Assembly: GCF_030864355.1 (NCBI RefSeq)
Contig: NC_083395.1
Coordinates: 1,178,001-1,242,000 of the forward strand
Direction of reading: 5' to 3'
Length of the DNA: 64,000 nucleotides
Origin: Cutaneotrichosporon cavernicola
Lineage: Eukaryota; Basidiomycota; Tremellomycetes; Trichosporonales; Trichosporonaceae
Shown here: piece by piece, positions 21,326-32,266 of the stretch
Layout: each line of letters opens with the position of its first letter
Position numbering within the stretch: position 1 is the stretch's first letter
Notes under the pieces: model-generated
The model's input: the letters and a program-made list of their open reading frames with translations, nothing else
What the model was told of the DNA's origin: nothing
Databases searched by the model: none
Translations under genes and position numbers: made by a program

Positions 21326-22687
21326 ATGGAACCAACAACCGCCGTCAACCCAGGCGACATCCTCGCCCGCCTCCCCGCGGCCTTTGACGCCGCACGCAAG
21401 GCCGGTGACCTCGTCTTCTATGACAGCACGGTGCGCTCCGTGCCCGGCGAGTTTCCCGTCAGTCTGAGCCTTGAGTCTTGAGCCTCCACCTTCCCACAAC
21501 CTTGTCATCTAACCTTAGTTTGAGATCCGTACGGCCCCCGCGCTTGGTGAAAAGAAGGCTGCCACCGAGGAAGCCGAGAGTCCCGAGGGTCCCGAGACAA
21601 AGCGTAAGCGCGTCGACGCCCCAGAGCGCCCGTCCCCCTTCCGCCCGCCCTACGTTCCCGGGCTGTATGTCGGCAGTGTGGCCGGCGTCGAGGGTGAGGT
21701 GGACATGAGCGTGTTGGTAAGTCTGTCCGCTAGCATCAGTTTTGGATCTAGCTGATATCAGCTCAACAAGTTCTCCCTCCTTCCCGAGCACTTCCTCCTC
21801 TGCCCCGTCGTGGAGGAGCCGCAATCCCTCCCCCCAACGCCCGGACAACTCGCCCAGACCTTTGCTTTCATCCTCGCCGCGAACCGTGAGAGGCGCGACC
21901 TGCTGGCATTCTACAATGGTGGTCCTGGGGCTGGAGCGAGCCAGCGCTGGCGTCACCTCCAGTTTGTCGAGGCGCGCGCGCCCATCGAGTCCTGGGTTCG
22001 GGGCATGACATTTGAGCGGCCTAGTGAGTAGCGCTTGGGAGAGGTAAGACCAAACTGGAGGGCGCGGCGTCGTGTATGCCGGGCCGTTCAGTGGGCAGGA
22101 GACACGGCGGCGAGTTAGCTAGTTGAATGTTGCAGCCAGTACACAGGCTGACACCAGACTACCCCGTCATCCATCCCAACTTGCCGTACTTGCACATTGT
22201 GTGCCCGCTCCCGCCGGCACACAACCTGCCGTCGCCGATGAGTGCCGATGATCTCGTGGAACTGGCGGACCGCCTCGCACCGCTCCTGATGCGCTCACTC
22301 GACGTTGCGTTTGACGCCCTCCGCCGGGCGGGAGGCGACCGCTCGCAGGGTTGGAATCTGCTCATGACGCTGTGAGTGGTGGTGGACGCTAGCCGTTCAG
22401 CGATGTGACCAGCTGACCCCAGCGACCACATGCACCTCATCCCACGCTCGGCGCCGAGCTTCGTCACAGAGGGGCTTACACTCGACATCAACTCGCTTGG
22501 ATACGCGGGAATGCTGCTCGTCAAGAGTGATGCTGAGGGTGCGGCGCTCGACCGCGCTGCGGAGAAGGAAGGCGGGCTGATCAACATCCTGACGCGGTGC
22601 GCTATCCCTCGCGAGTTTGGTGAACAGGCAGCAGAGGCCGAGGCGACACTACACCTCGGCTCGGACGAGCAGCTCCATGGCCAGTGA
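21326..22687 (+). CDS. APA2: Ap4A phosphorylase (diadenosine tetraphosphate phosphorylase)
   Basis: Cleaves diadenosine tetraphosphate with phosphate to ADP and ATP; HIT-superfamily nucleotidyltransferase. Five exons (21326-21457, 21519-21716, 21762-22023, 22158-22371, 22423-22687) give 356 aa. Family blocks include LNKFSLLPEHFLLCP, FYNGGPGAGASQRWRHLQF near residue 172, LPYLHIVCPLPP and the C-terminal LDHMHLIPRSAPSF. In most family members the catalytic motif reads GASQ-x-H-K-H-L-Q. Here the first histidine position is Trp, while the second histidine (in RHLQ) is kept. The first intron starts GTCAGT rather than the more usual GTGAGT. The gene follows BUD31 by 156 bp on the same strand. APA1 and APA2 cannot be told apart from sequence alone. 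Confidence 0.88.
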
Positions 22688-22957
22688 GCGTGTCGCTGGG
22701 CGAGGCTCATCGCAGCGAGGAGGCCAATGTCAATACCGATGGAAGAGCCGCAAAGCCCAGAATGTAGATCGAGCATGCCACCAACGTGCCACTGACGTGG
22801 CACTGTTGCTCGATCACACACTGATGAGACTCATATCTCCTGCGCTGACTTACTCCGCACCTAATCTTTTTCAGAATCTTATTCATACTGTGACTGTGAA
22901 TGTGCATACAACTACTGACTTTGTAGCGTAGAATGTTTAGGATGTAATAACGATTTT

Positions 22958-22973
22958 GGGGGGGGGGGGGGGG
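22958..22973. repeat. Poly-G run (16 G)
   Basis: A homopolymer of 16 G lies between the convergent stop codons of the Ap4A phosphorylase and coiled-coil genes. Its length may be uncertain because of sequencing error. Confidence 0.9.
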
Positions 22974-22985
22974 TCTACTAACATT

Positions 22986-24378
22986 TTACCACTTGTTCGC
23001 CTCGGCGAGGAACTCGGCCTGCTGGGCCTTCATGCTCTCGTACTGGGCATGGAGCTCCTGGTGCTTCTGGTTCCACTCCTCGACGGCGGCCTCGATACGC
23101 TTCTGGATGGCGGCCTCGTTGGCGGCAGCCTCGGCCTCCTTGGCGGCGACGTCCTCCTCCTTGGGTTCAGCGGCCTGGGCCTCGGCGGCCGTGGCCTCGG
23201 CAGCAGCCTTGGCCTCGACAGCGGCCTCGAGGGCGGCCTTGGCCTCGGCAGCCTCCTTCTTGGCGGCCTCGACCTCGGCAGCGGCGGCGGCGGCGGTGGC
23301 CTCCTGGGCAGCAGCGACCTCCTTGGCCGACTCGGCAGCGGCAGCGACGGCAGCCTCGGCGTCGACAGCGCGCTTGGTGGCAGCAGCAGTCTCGGCCTCG
23401 GCCACCTCGACGGCCTTGGCGGAAGCAGCGGCAGCCTCCTCTCCGGCCTGGGCAGCAGCGGCCGTAGCGGCGGCAGCGGCCTCCTCAGCAGCGACCTTGC
23501 TGTTGGCCTCGGCGTCGGCGGCCTTCTTCTCAGCGGCAGCGGCAGCCTCCTTGGCAGCGGTGGCCTCGGCGACGGCAGCCTCCTTCTGGGAAACGGCGGT
23601 GGCGAGCTCCTGCTTGGCGGCAGCAGCGACGGCCTCGGCCTCGGCGGCGGCAGCAGCATCCTGGGTCTTGGCGGCCTCGGCGACACTGGCAGCGGCAGCA
23701 GCGGTGGCGGCCTCGGCCTCGGTGGCGCGCTTCTCAGCAGCAGCAAGAGCCTCCTTGGCAGCGGCGGCCTCGGCAATGGCAGTAGCCTTGGCCTGCTCGT
23801 CGGCAGCCTCAGCCTCCTCAGCCTTCTTCTGGGCGGCCTCGGCCTCCTTGTGAGCGGCAGTGGCCTCGTCGTGGGCGGCCTTGGCCTCGTTGTGAGCAGC
23901 CTCAGCCTCCTTGTGGGCCTTGTCGGCCTCCTTGGTGGCAGCCTCAGCCTCCTGGTGGGCCTTCTTCGCCTCCTCAACGGCAGCGGCGCGCTCGTTCTCG
24001 AGGCCGGCGACCTGTGCGGTTAGCCTTCTTTCCATCTTTTATTGTGGCGGTAACGCTTTTTCCAGGGTGGATCGAGGTGGAGGCGGCCTTTGGCTGCTGA
24101 TCCGTTATCGTCCCACATCCACGTACCTTGTCCTTTAGCAGATCAAGCTCCTGCTGAATGGCAAAGAGCTCGCCCTCGAGGGCCTTGGCCTTGGTCTGGG
24201 CCTCGTCGGCGCGCTTGGTGTCGTCGGCAGCGGCCGAGGCCACGGCCTGGGCGGCGGCGAGCTCGGCCTCGAGCGCCTTGACACTCTCCTCGGCGTCCTC
24301 GGCGCGCTTGGTCGCCTCCTCCTTGGTGGTGCGGAGAGTAAAGAACTTCTCACGGAGCGAGAAAAGATCAGTGGCCAT
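22986..24378 (-). CDS. Alanine/glutamate/lysine-rich long coiled-coil protein
   Basis: Exons 24378-24127 and 24011-22986 (115-nt intron, acceptor preceded by ctaac) give 425 aa. The whole protein is a predicted helix made almost only of Ala, Glu, Lys, Asp and Thr, with heptad-like repeats such as AHKEAEAAHNEAKAAHDEA. The N-terminus MATDLFSLREKFFTLRTTKE and C-terminus EFLAEANKW are the only less repetitive parts. There is no signal peptide or membrane segment. It resembles tropomyosin- or LEA-like coiled coils in composition, but no family could be named. GC-rich codons create long shadow frames on both strands (355 and 315 codons), which are artefacts. The promoter side faces the gene-poor 24.4-27 kb region. 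Confidence 0.75.
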
Positions 24379-24782
24379 AGTTTCTGGGTGGGTCAGCGGG
24401 GGTGAGCTAGTTTGGGTTGGGACTGGAGTGCGGTCGCGCAGTATGCGCAGGCCGAGACGGCGAGGCCGAGAATGGCTGCGCGGCGCATCAGAGTTAAAGG
24501 ACCGAGAGAGGACGAACTCACTCTTAGGGAAAAGGGGTGGTTGTGCTAGAAAGCAAGTGAGTGTGGGATGAGGAAAGAGGCAAGACGCGTTTCCGCTAGA
24601 TAAAAGGTAGACGGCGAGGATGCTCGTGCGCTAGCAGTGGTTTTGAGATGTGTAAACTGACCACTAGGAGTGGCGTACCAAGCGGATCTTGCAGCCCGGA
24701 GGATGGGGAACCTGGGAGGGGTGAGGGGGGGAGAGGGAGTGAGGGGATGCCAATGCGTTCAATGTAGGTGTGTGCAGGATGC

Positions 24783-24913
24783 AGGAAGTGGGAAGCAGAA
24801 AGTAGGAAGTAGGAAGTAGGAGGGGTGTTCAGGATGAAGAGGGCAAAGTGGAAAGACGCGCGTGATGGGATGAATTGTGGTGGAGTGAGTGAGTGAGTCA
24901 GTCAGTGAGTGAG
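24783..24913. repeat. AGTAGGA and GAGT microsatellites
   Basis: Units of ggaagta/agtagga repeat at about 24783-24823, and gagt/cagt tetranucleotides repeat at about 24883-24913. Both lie in the 5' region of the coiled-coil gene. Confidence 0.8.
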
Positions 24914-25979
24914 GACTATGGAATGGGACTTTGTGAGAGTAAAGGATACAAGAACGCACTGATCTCTTTACGTCTCAACGTGAGGGAGGGACAGGGAAGT
25001 TGGAAGAGGGAGGGGGAAGGGGGAAGGTGGAAAGGGCAAGGGAAGGTGATGAGAAGCGGACAAGATGAAGGATGGATGAGGATTGATCCTAAGCCGTTGG
25101 ATAAGCTAGGATTGACGACATTGACACTTTGTTCCCACGCCGTCGCCGTCGCCGATCTTCTCTGTATCGGGTTCAAGCAGAGTGTTGGCGGAACCGACTA
25201 TTCCAACAACCAAACTGGCTTGCAACCTCGAGACCTTTGGTTATCATTTGGTCAGCCAAATCCGTTGGCGCTTGCAAGCCCAGAGATCCCAATCCGCACC
25301 CCATAGTCAAAGCATTCTTTAGACTGCCCAAGCTCGCGCACAGTTCTAGTTCTAGCTTTCTAGCCTGGTGCGAGTACACGATACACGGCATGGGACACTT
25401 TGCTGCGAGCGGCGAGCAATTGGGAACAAGGATACGCACGATCCAGGTTGACCATATGGGGCGTCAAAAAGGCACCCAAGGTAGGTACCTACCTAGGTAA
25501 AGAAAGGTAGAGGGGACATTGTCTAACAGAACAGCGAGCAGCATCAAAAACATGACGCCAGCATGATAGTGCAGCATAGTCAGTCAGTACCCATAGCTGT
25601 TACTGATCCGTCAAAGGCGCTGGTTGTTCATGTGGCTGCACATTGTCAACCTCGTCCGCTCCTCTGCTCCTCATTGAATCTATCAAAGTTAGTCTGATGT
25701 CAAGTTGCCGAGAACACATGGGCCTCGAGGTTCAGGGCGAGGGTTTGAGATCTCAGGGTGATCAGAATGGGAGCGCGTGAGTGAGTCAGAGGCTTTTGAC
25801 CGTTACAAGCACAGACCAACTTTGTCTTGCCAAGCTGTCTATTGTTCTTACAAGTCCCTGGAGTCGTTGCTGGGTCATATCTTGATCTCTTGACTTACCT
25901 ACACCCCACCGCCTCTCTCTTCAATTCCTGAGCCCGTTTCATCACATCTCATTGTCGTCAGTGGCTGCCGCACTCTGCC

Positions 25980-25997
25980 GATTCAATTAATTGAATC
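25980..25997. repeat. Perfect 18-bp AT-rich palindrome
   Basis: Two inverted 9-bp arms gattcaatt/aattgaatc meet without a spacer. The AT-rich block stands out in GC-rich surroundings and contains the caattaattg core typical of paired homeodomain sites. Confidence 0.7.
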
Positions 25998-26117
25998 ATA
26001 GCGGTAACCGCACAGTCCACCCAACGCGCACAGTCGCATTTGCATCAGCCCACTCTTACTCTTCGGGTCTCGAAACAATCGAGTGGCCAACCATGCACTG
26101 CCACGCATAGCCCCACA

Positions 26118-26267
26118 CTAGTGTTTTGGCGATATTGGGGAACCCGGTGTTGATGGTCGAGCGGAATGTGGATTCAGGCACAAGGAATGAAGATGGGCCC
26201 GATCGGACGGAGATACCCAGACCTTGAGGTTGGCTGGATTGTGGATCGAGCGTTGATTATCAGACAT
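26118..26267 (-). CDS. Possible small open reading frame (49 codons)
   Basis: The ATG at 26267 has a favourable context (atcATGtc) and a pyrimidine-rich leader (ccctcacccaccaccc), and the frame runs 49 codons to a stop. The product starts MSDNQRSIHNPANLKVWV and matches no family that I recognise. It may be a first exon, but no partner exon was found. It could equally be chance. Confidence 0.2.
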   Translation of the reverse strand: MSDNQRSIHNPANLKVWVSPSDRAHLHSLCLNPHSARPSTPGSPISPKH

Positions 26268-27017
26268 GATTGACGGGTGGTGGGTGAGGGGATGGGGGGA
26301 CTCAACTAGTGAGAGTGCGAGCGACAGTGCGGGTGAACTTTGGCGTGGTTTGGGGGAGGGGGGAACGAGTGTTGGGGCACAGGGCAGTGTGGATACGGAT
26401 GAGCAGCGTGAAACGGGGCGCGGGGGCGCAGGCGTGGAGACAACAGGTGGTAATACTGTACGTTGGGACGCGGCGATGAACGGCGCTCTGCGGATCTGCA
26501 AGTGTCGAAAGCGAGACATTGACACTTCATCTTAGCATACATCACCCATCACCCTTCAAACCGCTGATTGATTCTTTCTTCTCTTGCCCAACTACTTGCA
26601 GTTGCCCTACACCCGGCTTGCCCTTTGATCACTTGTACCTTGCACTTTGCCACTTGGGGAATAGTGAGTGGTGTCTCGGTATATATGTACGAGGTAGGGG
26701 GCCTTGCGCCCGCTTACGCCCTTTGCGCTTGTGGCTTCGTTGCTTCTCGGGCGTGCGCATGAAGAGCAAGCGTCACGCTTCAAGGCTTTGATCAAAGGTG
26801 GGACCTCTAGCACGGTGAGCGTGGTGGAGGTATCCAAGAGATCGCGTCTGGCCTGTTGCTCGATCAAGCTCGAGTGCGCGGTGCGAATGCCGGGACATCG
26901 GCTGATCTCAACCGCTGGAGGTTGTCCAAGCTGCCAATGCGGGTCTTTGCGTAGCTGATATCATTGTGTGTAGTGCAATAGACAAAGCTCATCGTACATG
27001 CTCTACAGACAGTCTAC

Positions 27018-28700
27018 CTACTCCCAGTCCGAGTCAGAGTCCTCGGTTGGCGCGGCCGTGCTCGTGCGCACTACATCGTAGCTCTCCTCGCTGTCGCGCG
27101 GCGACGTTGCGGGGGTGATTTTGGCCACGGCGGGCGGCTTGGGCGTCGCTGCGGACGAGGGAACAGAGGGACCAGAGGGAGCGGGTGATACGGGCTTGTC
27201 GTCCTTAGCGCTGGGACCCGCGTGCTCCTCCTCATCGTCGTCCCAGTTGAAATCGTCCGTGCCGTCATCGGCAGTGGATGCTGCTGTCAGTAGAGTAGGG
27301 GACCCCTGACTCACCCTCCAACAGCGCCTTGCGCTTCTTGTCAGCTGCTTCAATCATGTCCTTGTGGAACAGGTAGCGCTGCCAGAACTGCTCATCCGTG
27401 AGGTGCTCGGGCACGAGCGCCATGCGGATACCTCCGACATTGCCGACCTCGGCCTCACGGCCAGTAGTCTGCGCAGTCGGCCACGTGTCGCGGACCCAGG
27501 CCGCGAACTCGTCGCGACGCTGCTGGGTCTCGGCTTTAGCCCCAGGGTCGAGGAGGAGGAGCTCCATGTCCTCGCGCAGGCGCCGCAGGAGCGCTTCCTT
27601 GCGCGAGCCCGCCACGGCCGCTGACGAGAGCGACGCGCGGGGTGTACGCCCGCCCTCACCCGTCGGCACTTCCTGCTTCTCCGGCACCATCGTCGAGAAC
27701 GAGTACAGCTCGCCGGTGTCCCATGAGGCCATGGCCAGTGTCGCGCCAATACCCTCGGGAGGCACGACCTTGACGTTCTCCTCAACCCATTTCTCGGCCG
27801 CCTGCTCGGCGTTACGGGCCCACTCGCTGCCCTTTTTCAGGTAATCCTCGGCCAGTGCCTCGGCCTGTCGCAGTGACAGAGTGAGGTTTTCGCGCGCACT
27901 CGAGAGGCGCAGATTCTCGGCCAGCTGGTCTCTCAGCTGTGTTGGGTTGCTGAGTGCCGGGTTCGCCTTGGCGGCTGCCAAAGTCGAGTTGAGCGTACCC
28001 TGTAACGTCGCCTGAAGCGACGACGTGCTGTTCGTCAGGCGAGAGAAGAATGCGCTGGTTGGAGATGTCAGGCCATCAGGCCCGGCTTCGTCCTCGGGAA
28101 GGGCTCGTCCCTTGCCCTTGTCCTTCAATGCCGCCTCCCGCTCGCGCTCCTCGGCCTCCTTGGCTTCATGCTCCTCCTTCTTCTTACGCTCCTCCTCCTG
28201 CTCGCGCTCCCAGTCCTCCTTTTCCTTGACTCCGACTTCGACCTTGACGTCCTGGAGCTGCTTCAGGTCGTTCTGGACCTGGGCAAGGCCCTTCCCAGCA
28301 TCGGCCTTGAGGGTTGTGAACGTGGACGCAGACTGCGTGTCAGTGGGTCTGTGCCTGTGCAGTCTCCATCACCATCACGTACCCTCGCTTTGAAACCACC
28401 CCAGAAGCTGCCAAGCGACTTGACGACCTGGCCCAGCTCCTCCTCTATGTTACCCTGATAGAACCCGTGCTGCTGTGCGCGCGCCCTCGCAGTGTTGGCA
28501 GCGTTCTGCACAGCCGCGCCAGCAGCTGCGGCAGCTCCAGCCGCTTGCGATGCCGCAGAGGAGGCGGCTTCAGCTGCGGTCGGGGACTTGGCCTCCTGGG
28601 CGGCGGACGTCGAGGCGGCGACCGGCGTCGGCGGTTCAGAGGGTAGCTGGGCGGGCGAATCGTCGGTCGAGATCGCTGGTGCCTTGGGGTCGGCGGACAT
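27018..28700 (-). CDS. BSD-domain protein (BSDC1/Dos2-like)
   Basis: Three exons (28700-28383, 28332-27315, 27283-27018; introns 50 and 31 nt) give 533 aa. The N-terminus is Ala/Ser/Pro-rich and disordered. A stretch near residues 75-110 (NIEEELGQVVKSLGSFWGGF) is amphipathic. A charged K/E-rich segment follows. The BSD domain lies roughly at residues 370-435, with DEFAAWVRDTW and ALVPEHLTDEQFWQRYLFH, including the conserved Phe-Trp pair. The C-terminus is acidic and ends EDSDSDWE. BSD domains occur in TFIIH p62 and synapse-associated proteins; this architecture resembles BSDC1/Dos2, whose role is poorly known. The 31-nt intron is among the shortest in the window. Confidence 0.82.
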
Positions 28701-29484
28701 TGCGATTCCGCTGAGATTAAGTATAGGTATCTAGAGTCGCCCGATGAGGATACTTGGGCACAGGAGAGCTCCGGTCTTTGGTGTTCAAGTGCGACGATGT
28801 GGGAAGATGGGGTTGTGACGACTGTATTGACCTGTGTGATGATGACCCTTGAAGAGTGGGGTGAGATTGGGTGGCGAGTCAAATGCCTCCGTATATCTTT
28901 ATCCACGTGATGTTCACGTGTGACATTGTTTGATCGCCTCGGACGCGTCGTTTGTGGACCGTGAACCTTGGTACTGTGGGACGGGGGCCTGGGGTGGGTC
29001 AGGAGTAGCGTGGTACAGTGGGCAGGTGCGGTGGGGCATTGGGAAGGTTCCGCGACAACAACATCCTTGTACTTTCGCATTCATACATCATCTTACTCCT
29101 CTCTACTCCTTCTTATTGTGCCGCCCCAGACGTAGTCGATAAAGGAGGGCATTCTGTCGGCGGCCTCCTCGTTCCACTCAATTCACCTCAACGTACGGCA
29201 AGCGGCCCCCAATCACCAAGACGACGCGCAACGAAACCGATCGCCCGTCTGACGCTACGTTTAGGTTTATCACTCTTCCAGATCACACAGAATAAGGGGG
29301 GGTATAAGCTGGGCGGGTGGACGTGTCAAAAGTGTCCACTTCGTTTTAGATCTGTTCACCATCAGCGATTGACTTCTTGCCATCTTTAGGTTGCGAGCCT
29401 ACCGATCACCCTTACCATCCCTTGGGTGCCTCCCTCGTCTCGCGTTCTCGTCTAGTCGACATTCTTTCAACGTCACCACCCGCA
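28701..29484. promoter_or_regulatory. Divergent promoter region of the BSD gene and RAD53/CDS1
   Basis: About 780 bp separate the two start codons. No coding frame was identified. CT-rich stretches precede the kinase ATG. Confidence 0.5.
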
Positions 29485-31991
29485 ATGGCGTTCATCCCCG
29501 AGTCCCAAGAGGTCAACTACGATGATTACGGCCTTGAAGCCACACAGCTGTCGCAGCCCGTCAGGGCTTCGCAGCGAAACACGCAACCCGACAACTCCCA
29601 GATGGAGCCGCGCCGCAAGTATTGTGAGTCGAGGTCGCTGGTCCTTCGTCCAGTTGCTGTGGACTAACGACAGGGGCATTGTTCATCCCAATGAACTCCA
29701 AACATTCGATCCTCAAGCTGCCATGGTCCAAGACCGTGATCCAAATTGGGCGTGGCCAAATTGCAAACGTCGGCAACGATGTCGTCTTAGAGGAGAAGCG
29801 CGTCTCGAACAGACACTGTCGGATATCCTTAGGTGTCAAGGAGCTCAAGGTATCCCGCATGGACATGACGGAAGAGGACATTCTCGAGGAGCTGCTCGGT
29901 CGCGAGGAGGCACCAGATGTGTGGATCGAGGACCTCAAGAGCAGTAACGGTACCTTTGTGAGTCGTTGCACACGACGAAATCATAATGACAAACGCTGCG
30001 CGCAGTTGCTGATGTGCAGGTGAATGGGAAACGTTTAAATAAGCAGCGACAACTGCTGCAGAATGGTGACGAGATCTCTCTTGGGCATCAAGGCACAGCC
30101 GAGTCGCACGACGTGCGGTACATCTTCCGCTCGGTTGGCACGCGTAGTGGGGGAGGGACGACCCGGGATGGGAATGTCGGCGAGGTGTACCAACGATACC
30201 AGATCCTGGAAACGTGAGTAGTGATGGCGAGACGCCGGTGATGCCGTGCTGATGGGACAGACTCGGCAAAGGCACATTCGCCGAGGTCAAGAAGGCGGTC
30301 GACATCGAGAATGGTGACATGCGTGCCATCAAGTTAATCGTCAAGCACCGCTTCGACCATGACCCCAAGACTCTGAAGCTCTTCGAACGGGAGATCGACA
30401 TTTGCACCACCCTTGTTCATGTGAGCTGGTTGACGTTCGCACGAGGCTAACATGCAGGAGAATATCTGCCGTTTGCTCGAGTGGTTCGAGGACCCCCAGC
30501 ACATCACCCTGGTGCTAGAGTTCATCGACGGCGGTGATTTGCTCAACTACATCATGGAATATAACGAAGGAAACTCCCCATTGCGTGAGTTCACAATAGT
30601 TATCCGGTAACTGACATGCAGCCGAGGAAGAGGCCCAAGACTTCACCTTTCAGATCTGCAGAGCCATGGCCTTCTGCGTGAGTTTCCGATATCGATTCGC
30701 CTAACACCAGCACGAGAAGGGCGTGACGCACCGCGACCTCAAGCCCGAGAACATCCTCGTAACCAAGGAGAGCGAGAGTCAAGGGCGGCTTATCAAGATT
30801 GCAGACTTTGGCCTGGCCAAGATGATCACGGTCGAAGACAAGACCATGCTCAAGTCGCTCGTCGGCACGCCACAGTACTTGGCGCCCGAGGTCGTCATGC
30901 AGACCAAGACGAGCCCGGGTTACGAGAATGTCGTCGACTCGTGGTCAATCGGAATCATCGTCTACAGTATGCTCACAAAGAGCTTGCCGTTCGACGACAA
31001 CAGCGAGTTGTCGTTGGAGCAACGCATCAGAGCTCGCGCGACCATCGACTTTGACCGCGTCGAGCTGGAACGGTACCATGTTTCTGCAGCCGGCGTTGAT
31101 TTCATCGAGCGTCTGCTCCAGCCAGACCCTACGAAGCGTATGACGATGGAGGAGGCCCTCATGCACGAGTGGCTATCCGGCCCATCCTCGTTCCCGAGCG
31201 AGCCATCCCAGTCCCAACCACTGTTCGGGGACTCCATGTGGAATATTAAGGACTTCCGCTCGGATGAGGCTGGTACAAGCGACGGCGGCGACCTCGACAT
31301 GAACGATGACGCGACACGCTCCGACTGGACGCGCCCAGCTACCATGAGTGCAACCAACTTTGGCAGTGCCAGCATGGGAGCAAGCTTCGGCGGCGCCAGC
31401 GTATCTAGCAACGACAGCTTCTCTCAACCCATGGAGAACCTTAGACTTGGCACGGCCAAGATCAACCAATTATCACCACCACGTGAGGAGGCGACAGCGT
31501 CACCACCGTTACGGCCCAACGGAACAGTTGAGATGAGAGAAGCCACACCTACGCCTGGGAACGTGATCGGCTCTTCACCCAAGCACGCTCCGATGGACGT
31601 CGACTCCTCCGCAGTGACTGTGGGAGCGAAGCGCAAGATGCCGTTCCTGGCCGACGCCTTCTCGTCCGGCGAGTTATCTCCTCCACCACAACAACCAAAG
31701 CCGACCGCACACCCAAGGAAGCGGGCCACACCGCCAAAGAAGACAGCAGGGAAAAAGACTTCATCACCAAAGAAGGTGGCGGCGTCCAAGAAGAGCCCAG
31801 TGAAGGCTGCCAACGGGCAAGCCGATAGAGAGACCACACCGCGCGCGGAACAAGCGCCTGGACACGGCCGTGTAACCCGCGCCGCGACGGCGCGCTTAGC
31901 TGCCGAACAAAGGAGCCCAGCGAGCCGCACGCGGTCGCACGCCGTCCGAGACGGAGAGCTACGCGGGAGCAAGAGCCGGCGTGTGGGATAG
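29485..31991 (+). CDS. RAD53: FHA-domain checkpoint kinase Rad53/Cds1 (Chk2 family)
   Basis: An effector kinase of the DNA damage/replication checkpoint, activated by Mec1/Tel1-type kinases. Seven exons (29485-29623, 29674-29957, 30020-30213, 30261-30420, 30458-30584, 30622-30677, 30711-31991) give 746 aa. The N-terminal ~40 residues hold an SQ/TQ cluster (five or more sites), the expected target of ATM/ATR kinases. One FHA domain covers ~46-165 (IQIGRG, VSNRHCRI, SSNGTF, VNGKRL). The kinase domain spans ~200-475: LGKGTFAEV, VAIK-equivalent RAIKLIVK, THRDLKPEN, DFGLAK, GTPQYLAPEV. The long C-terminal tail is Pro/Ser-rich with KRK and PKK clusters that could be nuclear signals. There is one FHA domain, as in Cds1/Chk2, not two as in budding-yeast Rad53. 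Introns of 33-62 nt cluster in the first half. Confidence 0.93.
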
Positions 31992-32266
31992 CGCAAGCGT
32001 TGGCGCGGCGTGTGTTGGTCGTTTGTTGTGGACCCCTTGGTCTAAATATGCATAGGCTGTTAGCATTAAGGGAACCCGACAAGTTGGGGGGTGCCAGAGT
32101 CGCTGCAGTACCTCTCTGAAGGTCACGGCGTGACCACCATAAACTATAGCGGCCGACTCTGATACCTTAATGACTGCAAGCACACCAGGGTATTGTCCCA
32201 CACCCAAAGCAGCGCATAATGTCGTTTAAACAATAGTTTCCATCTAACTCTAATCTACAAGCTAGT

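Larger units (their letters stand above)
24379..27017. other. 2.6-kb gene-poor region
   Basis: This lies upstream of the coiled-coil gene and downstream of the BSD-domain gene. It contains microsatellites (24783-24913), a short palindrome ggtaggtacctacc (25480-25493), a perfect 18-bp palindrome (25980-25997) and one weak small open frame (26118-26267, minus). No domain-bearing frame was found. Confidence 0.55.

Noticed and set aside
23030..23977. 315-codon minus-strand Pro/Arg/Leu-rich frame
   Set aside because: Another shadow frame of the same repetitive codons.
22956..24023. 355-codon plus-strand Gly/Leu-rich frame
   Set aside because: It is the mirror image of the Ala/Glu/Lys coiled-coil codons; the minus strand carries the intron, start and stop signals.
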